Shown: positions 1 to 12,836 of the stretch, piece after piece
Numbering within the stretch: the first letter of the stretch is position 1
Layout of the letters: each line of letters starts with the position of its first letter
Assembly (NCBI RefSeq): GCF_000208865.1
Contig: NC_018395.1
Location: 1,333,920 to 1,397,919, forward strand
Length of the DNA: 64,000 nucleotides
Source of the DNA: Neospora caninum Liverpool
Taxonomy: Eukaryota > Apicomplexa > Conoidasida > Eucoccidiorida > Sarcocystidae
Reading direction: 5' to 3'
Program-made: the position numbers and the translations under genes
Notes under the pieces: generated by a model
Database searches by the model: none
Told to the model about the DNA's origin: nothing
The model's input: the letters and a program-made list of their open reading frames with translations, nothing else

Positions 1-1386
1 CAGCTCAACTGCGTTGCCTGAATGACCTGCCACTCAGGGATCGTCGTCAACGGAAAGCTGAAGCCTTTCCTTCTTTTACTTTCGTTTTCGTACCGCCGTT
101 GTCAAAGGCCAAACAAAGAATTCGCTGTTTTCTGTGGGAATGACGCCAGAAGAGGGTATACACGCGCTCCAACAAAAAACGCCGGTGTACATTGTCCTGA
201 ATATTGTATTAAAACAGGTTATTTCCTCCCCATGCTTTCTTCTCTTAGCCCTACAATATTCTCAGTGTTCGGTTTCAAAGTGAAACACTATTCCTCGACC
301 GCTGTTGAAGAATGGTGCACGGGAAAAAGAAGTGCGTTGGACGGGACGCCTTCTCTTCCCGCGGTTTTTCTGTGTGCCACTCTTCTGAGGCAATCATCAG
401 GTTTTCTTCTTTCCTTCGGAGACTACGACAGTTCTGGCAGCACTCAAGATGATATGACTTTTCCGGCTTCTTTTTCAACAATATGATACCCTTCAGGTTC
501 ATAAATTCATGTACGTATTTACGCAGCAGGTTTTTTTTGTGACTTATCAAGCACCAGATGCTCATCTCGCCTGTACCCGTTCGCTCATAGGGATGCCACC
601 TGAGACATTCTTGCTTCAGTCCCCAGATGCATGATCACCCATGTGTCCAGCGTTCAATTTTCTGTGCCCAACTGAGGTTGCATACAAATGTATATTTCGA
701 TATATCGACATTATCTAACCCGTTGTGGGTTTGGGTTAGCTGCGTCCAGCGACTTTCGCTTCGGCCTTCCGCCATGTCTCAGTCGCTTTACCTCTTTCTG
801 TGTACTCATATAGAGATTTATATGCGCATACATATAAACTGCTGTGTTCAGTTAATTGCATATGTGTGCATTATGCTTGGTAACAGAATGTTACAGGAAA
901 AACCCTGTGGTCGCTGTTACTTTCACCTATTCTGCTGGCCGCCCGTATCTTCTCTTCTCAATGTGCGAAGGGAAACATGTGTACGTATATATTCGTAAAT
1001 AAACGTACATATTTATGCGCGGCTACCGTAAACAAACATGTTGATACATGCCCCACATATTTATTTATGTATATGTTTGGTGCTTCGCCACCGAAAGCCA
1101 CGGCAAAAAAACGTTCCGTGGTGTGCCTTGGCCCCCGTGTGAACTTCGCATCACGCCGATGTCCGTTTTTCTTTCTTTCCAATCGAAAGCATATCTCTGC
1201 ATCTGCATGGATGTCGACTAAAACCAGGTTACTTTCTCTGTTTCGCGCTGCAATTCTTGTGAGGCCCTCTAGTCACGAGGCCCTAATGTAGTGTTTCGGG
1301 ATTTTGTTCCGGTCGCAATCCCTTGTCTACAACGATCGTTTTTTCTCCAGACGGGTCATCTCGCACATTTCAACAGAAAAGGGGAA
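1..1386. other. Left-edge non-coding stretch
   Basis: I see no supportable gene here. The open frames are short, overlap on both strands and lack recognisable motifs or coding-like composition. The stretch between about 660 and 1080 is AT-rich with many TATATG/CATATA words, as in other intergenic DNA of this window. The 3' part presumably holds the promoter and 5' UTR of the cysteine-rich gene that starts at 1387. Confidence 0.5.
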
Positions 1387-4300
1387 ATGAACACATTCAC
1401 CAAGGTCGTCGTCTGCGCGGCTTCCGTCGCAGTAGTCATTGTTTTGACTCTAGTCATCGCTGTCGCGACGCTCTCCGCCACAAGGTCCAGCGGTGGATGG
1501 CAGCCTGACGGCCAACCTTGCACTGTTTCGTGGGAAACGAGCACTCTCGCCGCTCGGAGACGCTGCGCGGTTCCACTGCTCTGCGATTTCGATCATGAAA
1601 CTAGCACGACAGGTACACACGTCTGTGACGCTAAAATACACTCGTACTTTGAAATTGGTGGAATGACCGCTGAAGAGCGCTGAAACAGGCACTGAATGAA
1701 TAGGAGGAACGCGTGACCAGGGGGCAAAGTAGTTATTCTTATGGTGTCTTTTCAGGCGAAGAAGACAAAGGAGAGTGGAGGGTGTATCCATATTCTAAAC
1801 GCGTGGATGATACATGAATATGTTTACATCCGAAAGTACTTGAGGATAGAAGCGAGACCACCTAGATAAAAATCGAGTGACGGGGAGGGGTGTTCACCAA
1901 GGGAGTAGGCATCCTCTACAAGTTGGTTGCTGTTCAGTTTGAATAGGGGAAAGAGGGGACAATTTGTGAACGAAGATCCTTTCGAGCCACGGCGAACGAA
2001 AAAGCGGGTCCTCCACTGGTTAGAATCATAAGCCATCGAATACAAACACCCAGAAGCCATTTCGTCGCCAGGCCGCGAAGCGTATGACATACTCAGGCGA
2101 TCATCTTTACGGACACGTTTCATCTAATAACTGACATGAATATATACTTTTAGATAAGCATAAAGAGAACTTGTCAAGTATACGAATAAACCACCCTCGG
2201 ATACACTGTTTGAAGCAGCGTATGTGAAGGCGTTCATGGGTTTACATGCATGTCCTGTACACATGTGTGGACGGGTGTTAGTTTTTTTCATGCGTCGAGA
2301 TTTCGGCTGTGTTCTTTGCCTTTGAGTTGCGTTGTTTTTGTGTTTCGTTTTCGCATTTTATGGCCGAATTGCTTTCAGGTGTATGTCGAATGCCTGGAAG
2401 CCGGCCGGCGGGAAGTTCGTGCAGAGGTTCGCCGTACCTCTGTGAATTGTCTACGTTTTGCGATCAACGTACATTCCGTTGTGAACGCAACGGATCTAAT
2501 AACCAGGGCTTTGGAAATATTGCCTTGGGTCAATCATGCTCTATTAGCGAGGCCTACCGATGCGTGTCCGGTATCTGTGAAGATGTTAGTTTGCTCACCG
2601 GTGCTGCGTCAAACGAGAGACAGAACAGCCCTTCCAGGAGCCTTGGTGATGAATCAAATCTCTCTGAACCTGCGGAGGTTAGTGAGATCTCAGGCCAGCA
2701 ACAACAGGCCGACATTCCCCGACGGACGGTGTGCGTTCAGAAAAACGTACCACTTGGAGAGACATGCAACCTGTACAAGCATTGCCAAGCACCTTGCCAC
2801 GTTTGCGTCCAAGGAAGGTGCCGGCGATATCCGTCAGGAGGGACTGCAGAAAGCGTACGGCCGAATTCCGGAACTATCATGAATCAGAATGGGGTTATTT
2901 GGCCCGGTTACAATGGCCTGCCCCCTGCTGTGTATCCTCGCCGTCTTTCTTTTGAAAACGCGAATAGGACTTTTGAGAAGGACAGGATTTCTGTAGTAGA
3001 ATTTGGGTCAAAACATGTCTCCACAGAACGCGGTTCTGAGGCGATTCTAACAACACTAACACGTTCCATGAAAAAGCAAACCACTGAAGGAGACGATGAC
3101 TTTTCCGACTCCACGAGTTTTGCCCGGCGTCTCTCCCGGGCAGGTTCCGATTCGAATTCCCCCGGAGAAAAGATACGTTTATCCGGTGATTTTGAGGGAC
3201 AGGCCTACCCGGGGAACACAGGCAATTTTGAGTCTGCCGCTGCCATTGCAACACCGCCCACACGACCAAAGCAAAGTGACGAACCCGGCAATCAGTCCGA
3301 CACTGTTTCTACTGACACAGCTGCCACTCTCGAAGGCCAACAGTATATGTATCCAACCTCTACGCCGCAGTATTCTGGATCCCCATTTGACTTGTTGACT
3401 CCACGACCTCCGCCACCACCCGGCACTCTTGCGAAGAGGATTTCGTCGCTGTTCGACGGGATCGCGAATGCTGTGGGTCCACTAGAAAACATAAATATGA
3501 ACAGGAAGGCCCAGCAAGTCCCCGTGATTGCTCCGACTGTTCAGATGCCGGCCGGTCAGCTTGTGCCTCTTGCAGCGTCTCCCACGGTGGTAGCTACCCC
3601 TTCAGCGCCCCCCATTGCCGTCGTTTCTCCACAGCAAGTGGCGGCTGCTACAAATCGACCGGCACTTGTCGGTGAACAGGTCGTTCGAAACCCCGCTGGC
3701 GCTCCAACTGTGGTCGCAAGAGTGACATCCCCTGTTGCCGTTCCAGCTGCTGTAGGGGGACAGCTCGTTTCGCCTGCTGCTGTTCTGCCTGTGAACAGCG
3801 TAGCAACCGCACGGGGGCCTGCAGTCGTAGCTTCTGTGTATCCAGCAAATGGCTATCCCCAAGCAACCATCCTCCCAAATAGCCCAAGTCCTCTGCGTCC
3901 TCAGACGGGCATCTCGTCAGCTCCGAGACTCCCTTTGGCTGCTGTAACGAACAGTGACAACACGCCAGCCTCTTACCCTCAGTATTCTCCCTTTGCCGTC
4001 ACAGGAAACAATAATCGAAATAATAGAGTTCCAGGCAGTGTAACGAATTCGGTTGCGGGTGACAACATTATTCAGATATTCAGTACGGAAGTAATAGTAA
4101 CGGAGGCGTAAGCGGCAATGTTGTCGTCGTCGATGTGACGAATCCACTGGGCAACCTGGACTCCAACCAATACACTCTGGAAAAATGCCTCGATATGTGC
4201 TGCAGCCAGGTGAGTGAAAAGCGACACGAGCCGCCTGGAGACCTATCCGATCTCAAATCGGCCCAGATCATGCTGTTGAATTTATCAGATATAGGCGCAT

Positions 4301-5515
4301 TACACGGGCACGATTACGTACCTACGTAAAAGTGCAAGCAAGTCTGTGGATCAGTAAATGACCGCAGGCAAACTGTGTTTGGGTGTACCACACTTTTGAC
4401 TGCGCCATAGAGTTACATGTGGCGCAAAATAAGCTTCAGGAACAGCCTCCCCTTTAGTTTCTAGCGACCATGTGTGCTTTCTCCTTCGCGCGCAGGATTT
4501 CTACTGTCCCATTCCAGCTACAACGACCTGCTTACCTCGTTTACGTGAAGGTCAGCTTTGCAGAAATATAAGTCCCAGAGAGTGCCAGCGAGGGCTGATA
4601 TGTGCAAATGGCCGGTGCCAGCCAGAACTACTGTATGCGTTCTCTGCTTCTGCCGATCCTTCTAAGAACGACACTTCCGTTACGAATGATACTCTCTTCG
4701 GATTCCTTGCGGCGCCCACCGAAAACAGTGGTGATTTGCCCGAGAGCAGCGATCGTAACAATCGATACCTCGAGAACAGAAGCGGTATAGGCGCAGGATC
4801 TCCAATCAATCCGCATCGCGTAACGACGCCCCAGCCAACGACTACTGCACACCTTGTGGGTGAAGGCGCGAGGGCTCATAGAACAGAAGTAGTTTCCAAT
4901 GAAAGAGACACAGAATGGCATAGGAGGGAGGCTTCGAGTCCAATTGTATGCAAGCCATGGCAGAGTCAGAAAACAACTTCAACCGGAGAAGGAAGACCAG
5001 GTGACGGCCGTATGCATTCTTGGACGGAAAGAACGGGCACACATCACAGCGGCTCAGCGTCTTCCTCTGTATGCGAAGACATTACGGGGAAACCCTGTAC
5101 AATCGACATGGACTGCTGGACGGGTGCTACACCGTTCGTGTATTGTGACACAGACAAGGCATTGTGCCAAGCTCCTGAGTTCGAGGAATGCCTAGAAGCG
5201 TTCACGGCCGCTCGGTACAGCCCAGCGCCTGCAGCCATAGAGAGACCGCATGCGGCAGGCATAAACCAAGACGATGCTGCGCAGAGAGAAAGAGAGCAAA
5301 ACACACTCGCACTGGGACCTCCCTGGTTGACACTGTTTTTCGAGCTTGCCGATGTGAGGCCGACTGACAGAGAGAAAAATTCGTCTGAACAGGCAACGTT
5401 ACGCAAACGGCTACTTCTCTGCTGCCTCCGCCGCGTGCCAGAGCTTCGGCAAATGATCGATTTCGACACCCTTAGCAAGGAACAGGGGCAGCTCGGAATC
5501 GAGTGTCCTGCGTAG
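1387..5515 (+). CDS. Cysteine-rich protein with N-terminal signal anchor, function unknown
   Basis: I recognise no named family. The ATG at 1387 starts a short N-terminus followed by about 25 hydrophobic residues (VVVCAASVAVVIVLTLVIAV...), which suggests a signal anchor or signal peptide. Exons: 1387-1612, 2379 to about 4095, up to 4209, and 4496-5515. The first junction is phase-consistent (acaG|GTACAC to cag|GTGTAT) and the third is a CAG|GTGAGT to GCAG pair. At least five cysteine modules of the form GxxC...C...GxC...C occur: near GQPCTVSWETS, GSSCRGSPYLC, GQSCSISEAYRC, GETCNLYKHC, GQLCRNISPREC and GKPCTIDMDC. They flank a long Pro/Val/Ala/Ser-rich low-complexity linker that includes a PPPPP run. 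The likely fate is secretory: surface, organelle or wall. The reading frame changes near 4080-4100 with no clear intron, so the product (roughly 980 residues) is uncertain there. Confidence 0.72.
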
Positions 5516-7228
5516 TTGGAACCTTGTGTCTCAATATTGTAACTGTAAATGCAAAGCCTGGCATCTGTCTCATCCAAGGTTAAAAAACGGGGTCATGCGC
5601 ATATGTGCATCCAAATATACGTAATTCTGCATTCGTGAAAATACGTACCTATTTCTACACACAGGTTTGCGATATCTGATGTGTGCGGATGTTTATATAT
5701 GTGCATCTACATGTATATCTCCGCGCACAATGATGATGCTGCTTTCGTCACCGTGCGCGAAACGCTCAACTTTCGTGCTGTCTGATCGAAGTACAACTGA
5801 CATGTTTTTTGCTGTAAGCGTAAAAAGTGCTGGAAGCCTAAAGCTGACATGGCTAGGGGCACTCCGCAGTAATATCTTCACAAATGCAAGACAGCTTCAA
5901 GAGCTACCAGGAACTGTCTGGCCATCAACCTGATTGCTTCAACGCTCATCCAGTTCGACGCTTCTACCAAGGACCCTACGTACGCACAAAGATGTCCGAG
6001 GCGTTACCAAGACGCCATACAACGAAACGGTGGCATACAATCTGCGACAAAAGCATACATGAAAAACGTAGTTCTGTTTACTCATTGCTTGACTGTTAAT
6101 TCGTATGCGCACCAGTAGAGTAGAAGTTCCCTGAGAAGTTCAAAAAAAAGGCCTCACCGATGGCGTCGCTGATGCATGTCCCACAATATACTGAGCGCAG
6201 CATGCCAAAGCGCTTTAAACGACTTAAAACTATTATCTTGGCCAATTTGTGTCCACATCTTTACTGGTCGACCAGTTGTCTCCCTGCGACGACGGTGATG
6301 AGTCGATTCACACGTGAGCGCCGCCTACACGCTTATCGTTGCCAAGCGACCCCCTTTTCCCCTCGTGTTTTCAAATTTGATTCTTTACAGCGTTCAGATC
6401 CTCATCAAGAGCGAATTCTATTCTCTGGACAGGCGTGCCTCTCCCCGTGTACTTGTTTCTCCTGCCACAACTGTGTGTCCATTCCGTCTTGTCTCCCACG
6501 GCCCCTGCGCGCCCGTGCTAACGAGCGAGCTCCCCAAAGAAGTAGTGCATTTGGCATAGGTGTAGAGGGCAGTTAGGGTGTCTGTGCCAGCAATAATCAG
6601 CGTTTTTCGAAATCCACGTTATTTCTGCTTCAGCCTCCAATCGAGTTGCAATGGCCGCATGCGGCGCCTGGCTGCATGCGCGCCGGCGCAGAACGAAAAT
6701 ACCCGGTGGCGGAGGGTTTTGACACCCGAACTTCAGGGATCGTACTTTTGAGTCGGGGAAAGCAAAATGCGTTTTGCAGTCGAAATCAAATGACACAGGC
6801 AGACGTTCAGTTTCAAGGATGCACGCTGTTCGCAGGGAACTGATCCAAGTTTCCCGACTGATTTTCCTAGTTCTCGTAGTGGACCAAACACCTTTGCTTA
6901 CGAGTTCATTCCAAACGACGTCTGCGAACTCAATGGAGAAGCCCCCCTTCCACCGAGGATAGAGGAGAGGAAACGGCCACAACTGAGTCGTTGCCTCCCC
7001 TCGTGTATACGCATTTGTAAGTTCCCCCCTCCCCCTCCCCCCCCCCCGCAGAGAAACATTTGCGATTGTTTTTTCTGTCGTGTATGGATGCGTGTCTACA
7101 TTCCTCCCTGGAACCTATTACCTTATAAATACGAGTGCGTGTGCATGACTCTCTGGCACAGACTGGAGCGCCTGTGTACCTCGACCCCCGCTGAAACGCG
7201 CCCTGCGCTTTTCACGAACCTGCCAAGT
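5516..7228. other. Intergenic region between two + strand genes
   Basis: No convincing exon is visible. An ATG-led frame at 6160-6576 has no motif and a cysteine/arginine-rich composition typical of chance frames. The 3' end should hold the promoter and 5' UTR of the ATP10-like gene, including a C-rich tract about 180 nt upstream of its proposed start. Confidence 0.45.
7024..7047 (+). repeat. Poly-C tract
   Basis: A run of C broken by two T residues, ending in 11 consecutive C, followed directly by GCAG. It could be a length-variable homopolymer or the pyrimidine tract of a 5' UTR intron acceptor just upstream of the ATP10-like start. Confidence 0.8.
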
Positions 7229-9534
7229 ATGGCGGCCTCGGAGCTCTGCAAGGTGACTTTCAGTCGCTTGTCGATGTGTCGGCCGGGTCTTCCCCGCAGA
7301 AGCGCATGCACGCTCGAAACGCAAAGGGGAGGAGGCGGCAAACCAATTCGCTTTCGCAAGACACGCGCGACAGGCCAGGCGCCATCTCCTCGCGAGCCGA
7401 CCAGCACGGTTGATGCGTTGGACGCCTGTTCTCGTTTTTCGTGCTGCGAAGAGACAGCAGAGAGACAGAGGTTGGGGCCGCAGTACAGAGTGCGGGAGGA
7501 GCGTACAGACGATCTGGGTTTCTCGCCCCGATCTTACTTTCCATGCGAGAGCCCTTTCCGTTCCTCAACTCTCTCTTTCGCACCACCGCCGTCTTTCTCT
7601 CGGTCTCCAGTCTGTCAGGAAAGTTCCGCGTCAACATGTCTCCCTAGACACCGGGAGGAAACGGATCCGATTGTGCCTCAGGCGCACACGCCGCATGCAG
7701 CCCCATTGGCAGGTGTGGTGTTGGTGCACCGATTTTCCTGTCGCCCCCCTTCCTCGACGCGAAGCCTGCATTCCTCTCAAGAGGCGCGGGTCAGCCTCCG
7801 CAGTGGGAAGCGACACAACATGATTGGAGGCCTGGGGTTTTGCCAAGGAAGCGATCCGTGGAGTCAGGGGAGTGCTTCTTCTGGACAGAGATATTTCGCA
7901 GCGGATGCCTCTCTCCATGAGCGTAAGACGGAAAGGGACAGTGCCTTGTTGGAAGGAGCAGCGAGGCTCGCTGGCAAGGACAAAGAAAGCCGCGCTAGCT
8001 GGTCTCTCCTCCCAACCGCCTCGGGAAGTCCGTCGCGCCGCGAATCGGATGTTCCTTTGTCTCCTGTGGCAGGAGGATCGAAAGCGATGATTGATCGAAA
8101 TAGCTTCTATTCTCTCGAAGAAATGCGGAAAGAGAATCGACGGGGCACCCCGGTTGACTTCCGACAGTATATGCGGTCTCTGCTTCCACTGCGCCTTTGG
8201 GATTCCTCGACACCCAGCACGCCTGCCTCCACCGGCAAGTCCTCTTCTTCATTGTTCCTTTCTTATTCTCTCCTTCCTGCCATTACTTTCAAAAAATACC
8301 GCGAGGGCATGCACGCCGCCCACCACTATCCTTCGCGCCTTTTACCACCTACTCAGTCTGCTCCTCTGCCATCGAATGTCTTGGTGACTCCTTTCACGCC
8401 GCACTCTCCTCTGGCTTTGAAAGGAATGAGCCTGGCAAATTATGCAGGCGTCGCCACAGGAAAAACGAGAAAAGCGGGACAGCCCCTCTCAGTCAATAAA
8501 GACCTTAGTGGGAACTTGCACCAGCCTCAGATGCCTGTCCCAGTAAGCCTCACCAAAAGCAATCCCATTCTTCCGGTGGAACGATGAGTGACATGTCTCC
8601 TATCATCGCAGGGATAGGGTAACGGACAGTTAGTCGATGCAGAAAGAGGTGGAGGGATGTCGCCATCGTACCACGCAAGCTGTCGAGTGGAACAACGTGA
8701 AAGGCGTGCTACGCATTGCATGCGCGTGTGGCATAAAGCTTACGCGTCCACGTAACGCGCACCTGCGCAATACATTCGATAGACATATATCCATATTTCA
8801 GATGCGTATATGCCAAGGACACTCCGTATGGGGCCTTTCCAACGGGCCACGCGCACTCGATTTCGTCTGTTCTTATTTGCGTGCATGTTCTTCTACCGTG
8901 ACGTATACGCTGTCCGGGTAATCCTACACAGTATCCCTCAGTGTTTACGTATGCATTCTTTAGTTCATATGTGGAACCATACGTGTTTGATGCGCCGTCC
9001 CTATATGTATATGCATGCATTCGTATATATATATATATATATATTTATAGATGTACAGATGCACTAACACCCGCAAGTGTTCGCTGCTTTTTTTCTGCGC
9101 GTCTTCGTATGTATACGCTCTGTGTCCTTTCCATCGTAAACTGTCTCCGCATCCCTTTCGTTCTTACTTCCATCAGAGGTCGAAACCCGTGACGTGTACG
9201 TTGGTTGGAGCGTATTTTTTCATTTTCCTGCGGTGGCAAACAACGCGCCGCTGGAGGCTGGAGTGATGTTTTCACTTTTTCGTTCCAACCACAGAATTTC
9301 TGAGAGGGCCTGCCATGCAAGCCCTAGTGAATGGAAATCTTCTCTCTGACTACGCCTCCTCAGTTTTTTCCTTGCGTCTGCGTACGTGAACGGGTGATTG
9401 CAAGCAACTGTTTTTACGCAGACCCCTTCACCGTGTATCTGGACACATTTCGCGTATGGAAACGTGGAATGTATCATGCATATACCCATATACATTCGCT
9501 GAATAAATATATATAAGGTACGTACATTTTTATA

Positions 9535-9571
<37 letters not shown>

Positions 9572-10331
9572 TCGTATTTAAAAAAGTACATGGAAAATTA
9601 TGTATATGCAGACGCGCGTGCCTGGAATAAGATACGCGTCTTCACTGGTTCTTCGTTCCGTTCTTTTCCCGGTCTCCATATCGTGTGACCTTTAGATTTT
9701 GGTTTTTGTGTTTGCCGTTGTTCCCCTACAGCTTACTGAGCGATGCGCAAACCGCCTGACCCTGCTATTCCTTTTTACTGACCAGCCACCGCACGGCGAG
9801 TTGAAGGACCTCCTGAAGTGGCAACGGGATCTCGAGGCTCACCCGGAGTACTCGGCGCTCGTTTACCCGCCTGGTCCATCTCGAGCGGCAGGTGCAGGCG
9901 GGCGAAGGGAAGACGGGGCTAGCCAACCGTCTGCGATGTATTTCAACTTGCAGAGAAACGCGAGAGAAGCCAAGACCCACTTGGGAAATGAGGATCTGTA
10001 CCAAGTGGCGTATTTATGCAGCGAATCTTCTTCCTACTTTCTTCGGTGGCTCAGCCTTCGATCCATGAGGCACATCGCACGCCACTTCGGCCCACAAATG
10101 GATAGGCATGCAGCGGTCGGGAACTCCGCGTTTTCTTTGAACGATTGTGCTCCCTCCTTGTGGGGGGCGTTCCTTGCGCATGCTGGCGAAGGAGGTCGGA
10201 AAATAGTCGAGGCGACAGGTCTCACTTTCCGGCCGGAAATGGTTACGACGATGCTCATCGATCGTACGGGCCTCGTCAGGTGGCATGCAGTTGGAGCGCC
10301 CACGGACGAGGCTGTCCAGCTACTCATGTAA
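7229..10331 (+). CDS. Probable ATP10-like mitochondrial ATP synthase assembly factor
   Basis: ATP10 is an inner-membrane protein that helps assemble the Fo part of mitochondrial ATP synthase. Two exons join in phase 0: 7229-8542 (cca|GTAAGC) and 9732-10331 (ctacag|CTTACT), giving 637 residues. The start at 7229 has good context and opens a presequence-like basic, Ser/Ala-rich stretch; an upstream in-frame ATG at 7088 is possible. Family-like features are FRQYMRSLLPLRLW near residue 315, LKGMSLANYAG before the junction, the hydrophobic strand RLTLLFLFTDQ, and the C-terminal LIDRTGLVRWHAVGAPTDEA, which resembles the 'LLD..GRIRW.GSG' strand of ATP10. About 300 N-terminal residues are low-complexity and match nothing I know. 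The stop codon overlaps a perfect GTAAGT, so a further short 3' exon is possible. The assignment rests mainly on the C-terminal half. Confidence 0.58.
9023..9044 (+). repeat. (TA)n microsatellite in intron
   Basis: An uninterrupted TA dinucleotide run within the single intron (8543-9731) of the ATP10-like gene, next to a TGCATGCAT word at about 9012-9020. Confidence 0.85.
9537..9569 (+). repeat. (TA)16 microsatellite in intron
   Basis: A long TA run in the same intron of the ATP10-like gene, probably length-polymorphic. Confidence 0.9.
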
Positions 10332-12272
10332 GTCGAAATGACCCTCTGTGTCAGAAACTCCGGTGTTGCGCGGCTGGAGCTCCCCACATATGTCCAGTGT
10401 GTTTGTTCTAGTCAGCCAGCTAACTAGCTGTTTTTGTGTGTGCCCCAACATTGGTTCGGGAGTACCACCCAGAGAGAACATATCTGTAAAGGTGGCAGGG
10501 AAAAAGGACTGAACAAAGGTGTTCAGCTGATGATACAAGTGTATACAGCTGTTCATCCTTCTGCGGCTGGACGTTGTCTTGGGATTTAACCATGATGTCT
10601 GGTTAAAAGGTACAGTGAAGGCAACGGATCCGGAGTATCGGGGCGTTCGTTCTTCTTCAAGCATCTGTTGCGCACCTTTTTTAGCGGCCACAAAAGCAGA
10701 TAGTCGCTTTGGCCTTGAAGACATCAAATTGCCGTGGTGACAAAATATGGTTTTTTCGTCAGAGACGCAATGAAGGCGCTTCGGCGAGAAGTCCCCGGCG
10801 GTGTGCGGAGCAGGACACGTCTGAACTTGTAAAAGAACCACGGAGAGCTCCCTGAGATTTCGTCAAGAGACTCGTACACGTGGAACAGTCACTCCTCGGC
10901 TCCGTGCAGGGAAAGAGAGAAGCCCGCTCGTCTTGCTGAAGGTTGCACTCGGACACGGCGTTGGCATTCGCGTATGGGCATGCATGTACACCCTCATAAT
11001 ATAGAAAGATGCGTGTATCTGTCCCCATGTACAGATATATACTTTTCCTACAGGGACAAATGCCTGTGCGAGCGCTTGCTGTGAGCTCACAGGTGCGGAG
11101 CGTGTGTGTGCGCTTCGGAACCTGCGGATGCCACTTATATGCTATCTGATCCAACTTTTGCTGGAAAAACAAATCTCTCCGGGATAGATATTTTGAAACG
11201 AATTTTCTAAAGCGCGCTGTGCCCATGCATTTCGAGCCGGGGGTGACCTCGAAGCCACTTGGATACACTAACGGTGCCAAGAGGCCTTCATGAGGGCGTT
11301 GCCGTTAGGTGGGCACACTGCACTGAAAACACTCAGTTAGCCGAGTAAGCGTGAAACTTTTGCTACACAGTTTAAGGTTTTAAAGTAAACGGAAAGCAGA
11401 GTGAACGCAGGATTGGTTTCGACTGTGTGAGGCAGTATTAGGCCTCCTTTCGTAGATGGGTGTACGCATGTGTCGTAGTAGCGATCATGTACGCATATGT
11501 ATCTGTACTGATTGGCTAGCGCGTCGCTCGTCTAAGGTGAACGAGGGAAGCAGTCTTTTTCTGTGGACACGGGAAACGGCACGAGCCGCTTCGCATACGG
11601 CGAAGCCATCGCGAATCAGACGATCCAGATCTACTTAATCACACCGGGAGCAAGTCAAACGACGGTTGAAGAACACGGAATTTTGGATGCGCATTCTCGG
11701 TTCCCAAGAGAACACACAGGTAGATGATTTAGGACAATTGATTGCTCTTTTTGTGATAAAAAAATTTCAAATCTCCACGGATGGACCCTGGCTCTTCCCG
11801 AACTCGCATACACAAAATCTTCGACAAACTGGGCTCCGCCCTCGAGCGCTCTTGGCGTAACCAAACCCAAACGCTAAAGGCAGGGGTTTTTATGGCTGGT
11901 TCCACATCCTTGCGCCTTAATTATGAAACGTGCCATCGCATATGGCTTTTCAGAGAGGCGAGACGGCTTCCATCATTGCCGTGTACCGCATCAAAACTGC
12001 GGCCAGAGAGCTTCCTTTCCGATGCAGATGTGGCATAAAGTTAAGCATTCCTCGGCGGCCTGATATCAGAGCACATGGCATTGACGAGAACCGTAACTAT
12101 GGATGCATATATGTCCGGCGTGTTCGTGGAATTGTATGCATGCACGCCTCTGCAGATGAGCCCAATAACCACGCGCATAATCCGCACTTTTACTCTTATC
12201 CTTTTGAGTGTAAACGAATTCCTCGCGGAGTTCCACGGACCTTTTTTTGGTTGTTTCATGGTGGATTCCTAC

Positions 12273-12483
12273 CCGAACGTGGAGCTACGTGTATCCCATG
12301 GGCCACTCCAGAATGTGGGGGTTGCCTTCTCAGAGCGGGATAACTCGGTACGCCTGCCCCAGTTGCTGCAGTTGTACCAGCTTCAAGCGCTCCTGCCGCC
12401 TCTTCCTGGGTAGGGATCACTAACTGCTTTTGAAATTCGGATCGGCCAGAAGAACCGTATGCAGAAGCCTGCTGTCGCCGCCC
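12273..12483 (-). CDS. Possible 3' exon of the unknown minus-strand gene
   Basis: On the minus strand a cag|GGG acceptor at 12483 opens a phase-0 frame with Gln/Ala/Gly/Pro-rich coding-like composition (GRRQQASAYGSSGR..., QLVIPTQEEAAGALEAG). It runs to a GTAGGA donor-like site at 12273, or to a stop at 12256. Phase 0 matches the end of exon 14345-13972, but the intron would be about 1.5 kb and nothing else ties the two together. It may be unrelated or non-coding. Confidence 0.22.
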
Positions 12484-12788
12484 CTGATTGGTACTGCGTG
12501 TATTTTCAGCATTGTTGCCTTGACACGCTCCAAAAAGGACAGAGAAGGGAACGCATACTATCAAACAGAAGGCGAAGGTAGAGCAGCAAAAAACGTGGAC
12601 AGCAAACGTTTTCGAGCACCATACAGTTGGTCGAACTCTGTTTACCGACGACCTTTGAGTTCTCTCGGACTGAACGAAGTCATAACGTGCCCACTTGTTG
12701 TGCCGGGTACAGTGCATACTTGTAAAATATAAATCTACAGACTGTGTGTATACGAACACGCTTATTTACAAACATTCATGAAAATACG

Positions 12789-12789
12789 T

Positions 12790-12822
<33 letters not shown>

Positions 12823-12836
12823 CATACATACATACA
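12789..12836 (+). repeat. (TA)n followed by (CATA)n microsatellite
   Basis: TA dinucleotides interrupted by one AAA, then four CATA units, in the convergent intergenic region. Confidence 0.85.

Noticed and set aside
6160..6576. ATG-led 138-codon frame on the + strand
   Set aside because: Cys/Arg/Pro-rich chance-like composition, a nested alternative frame of similar length, and no similarity or splice support.
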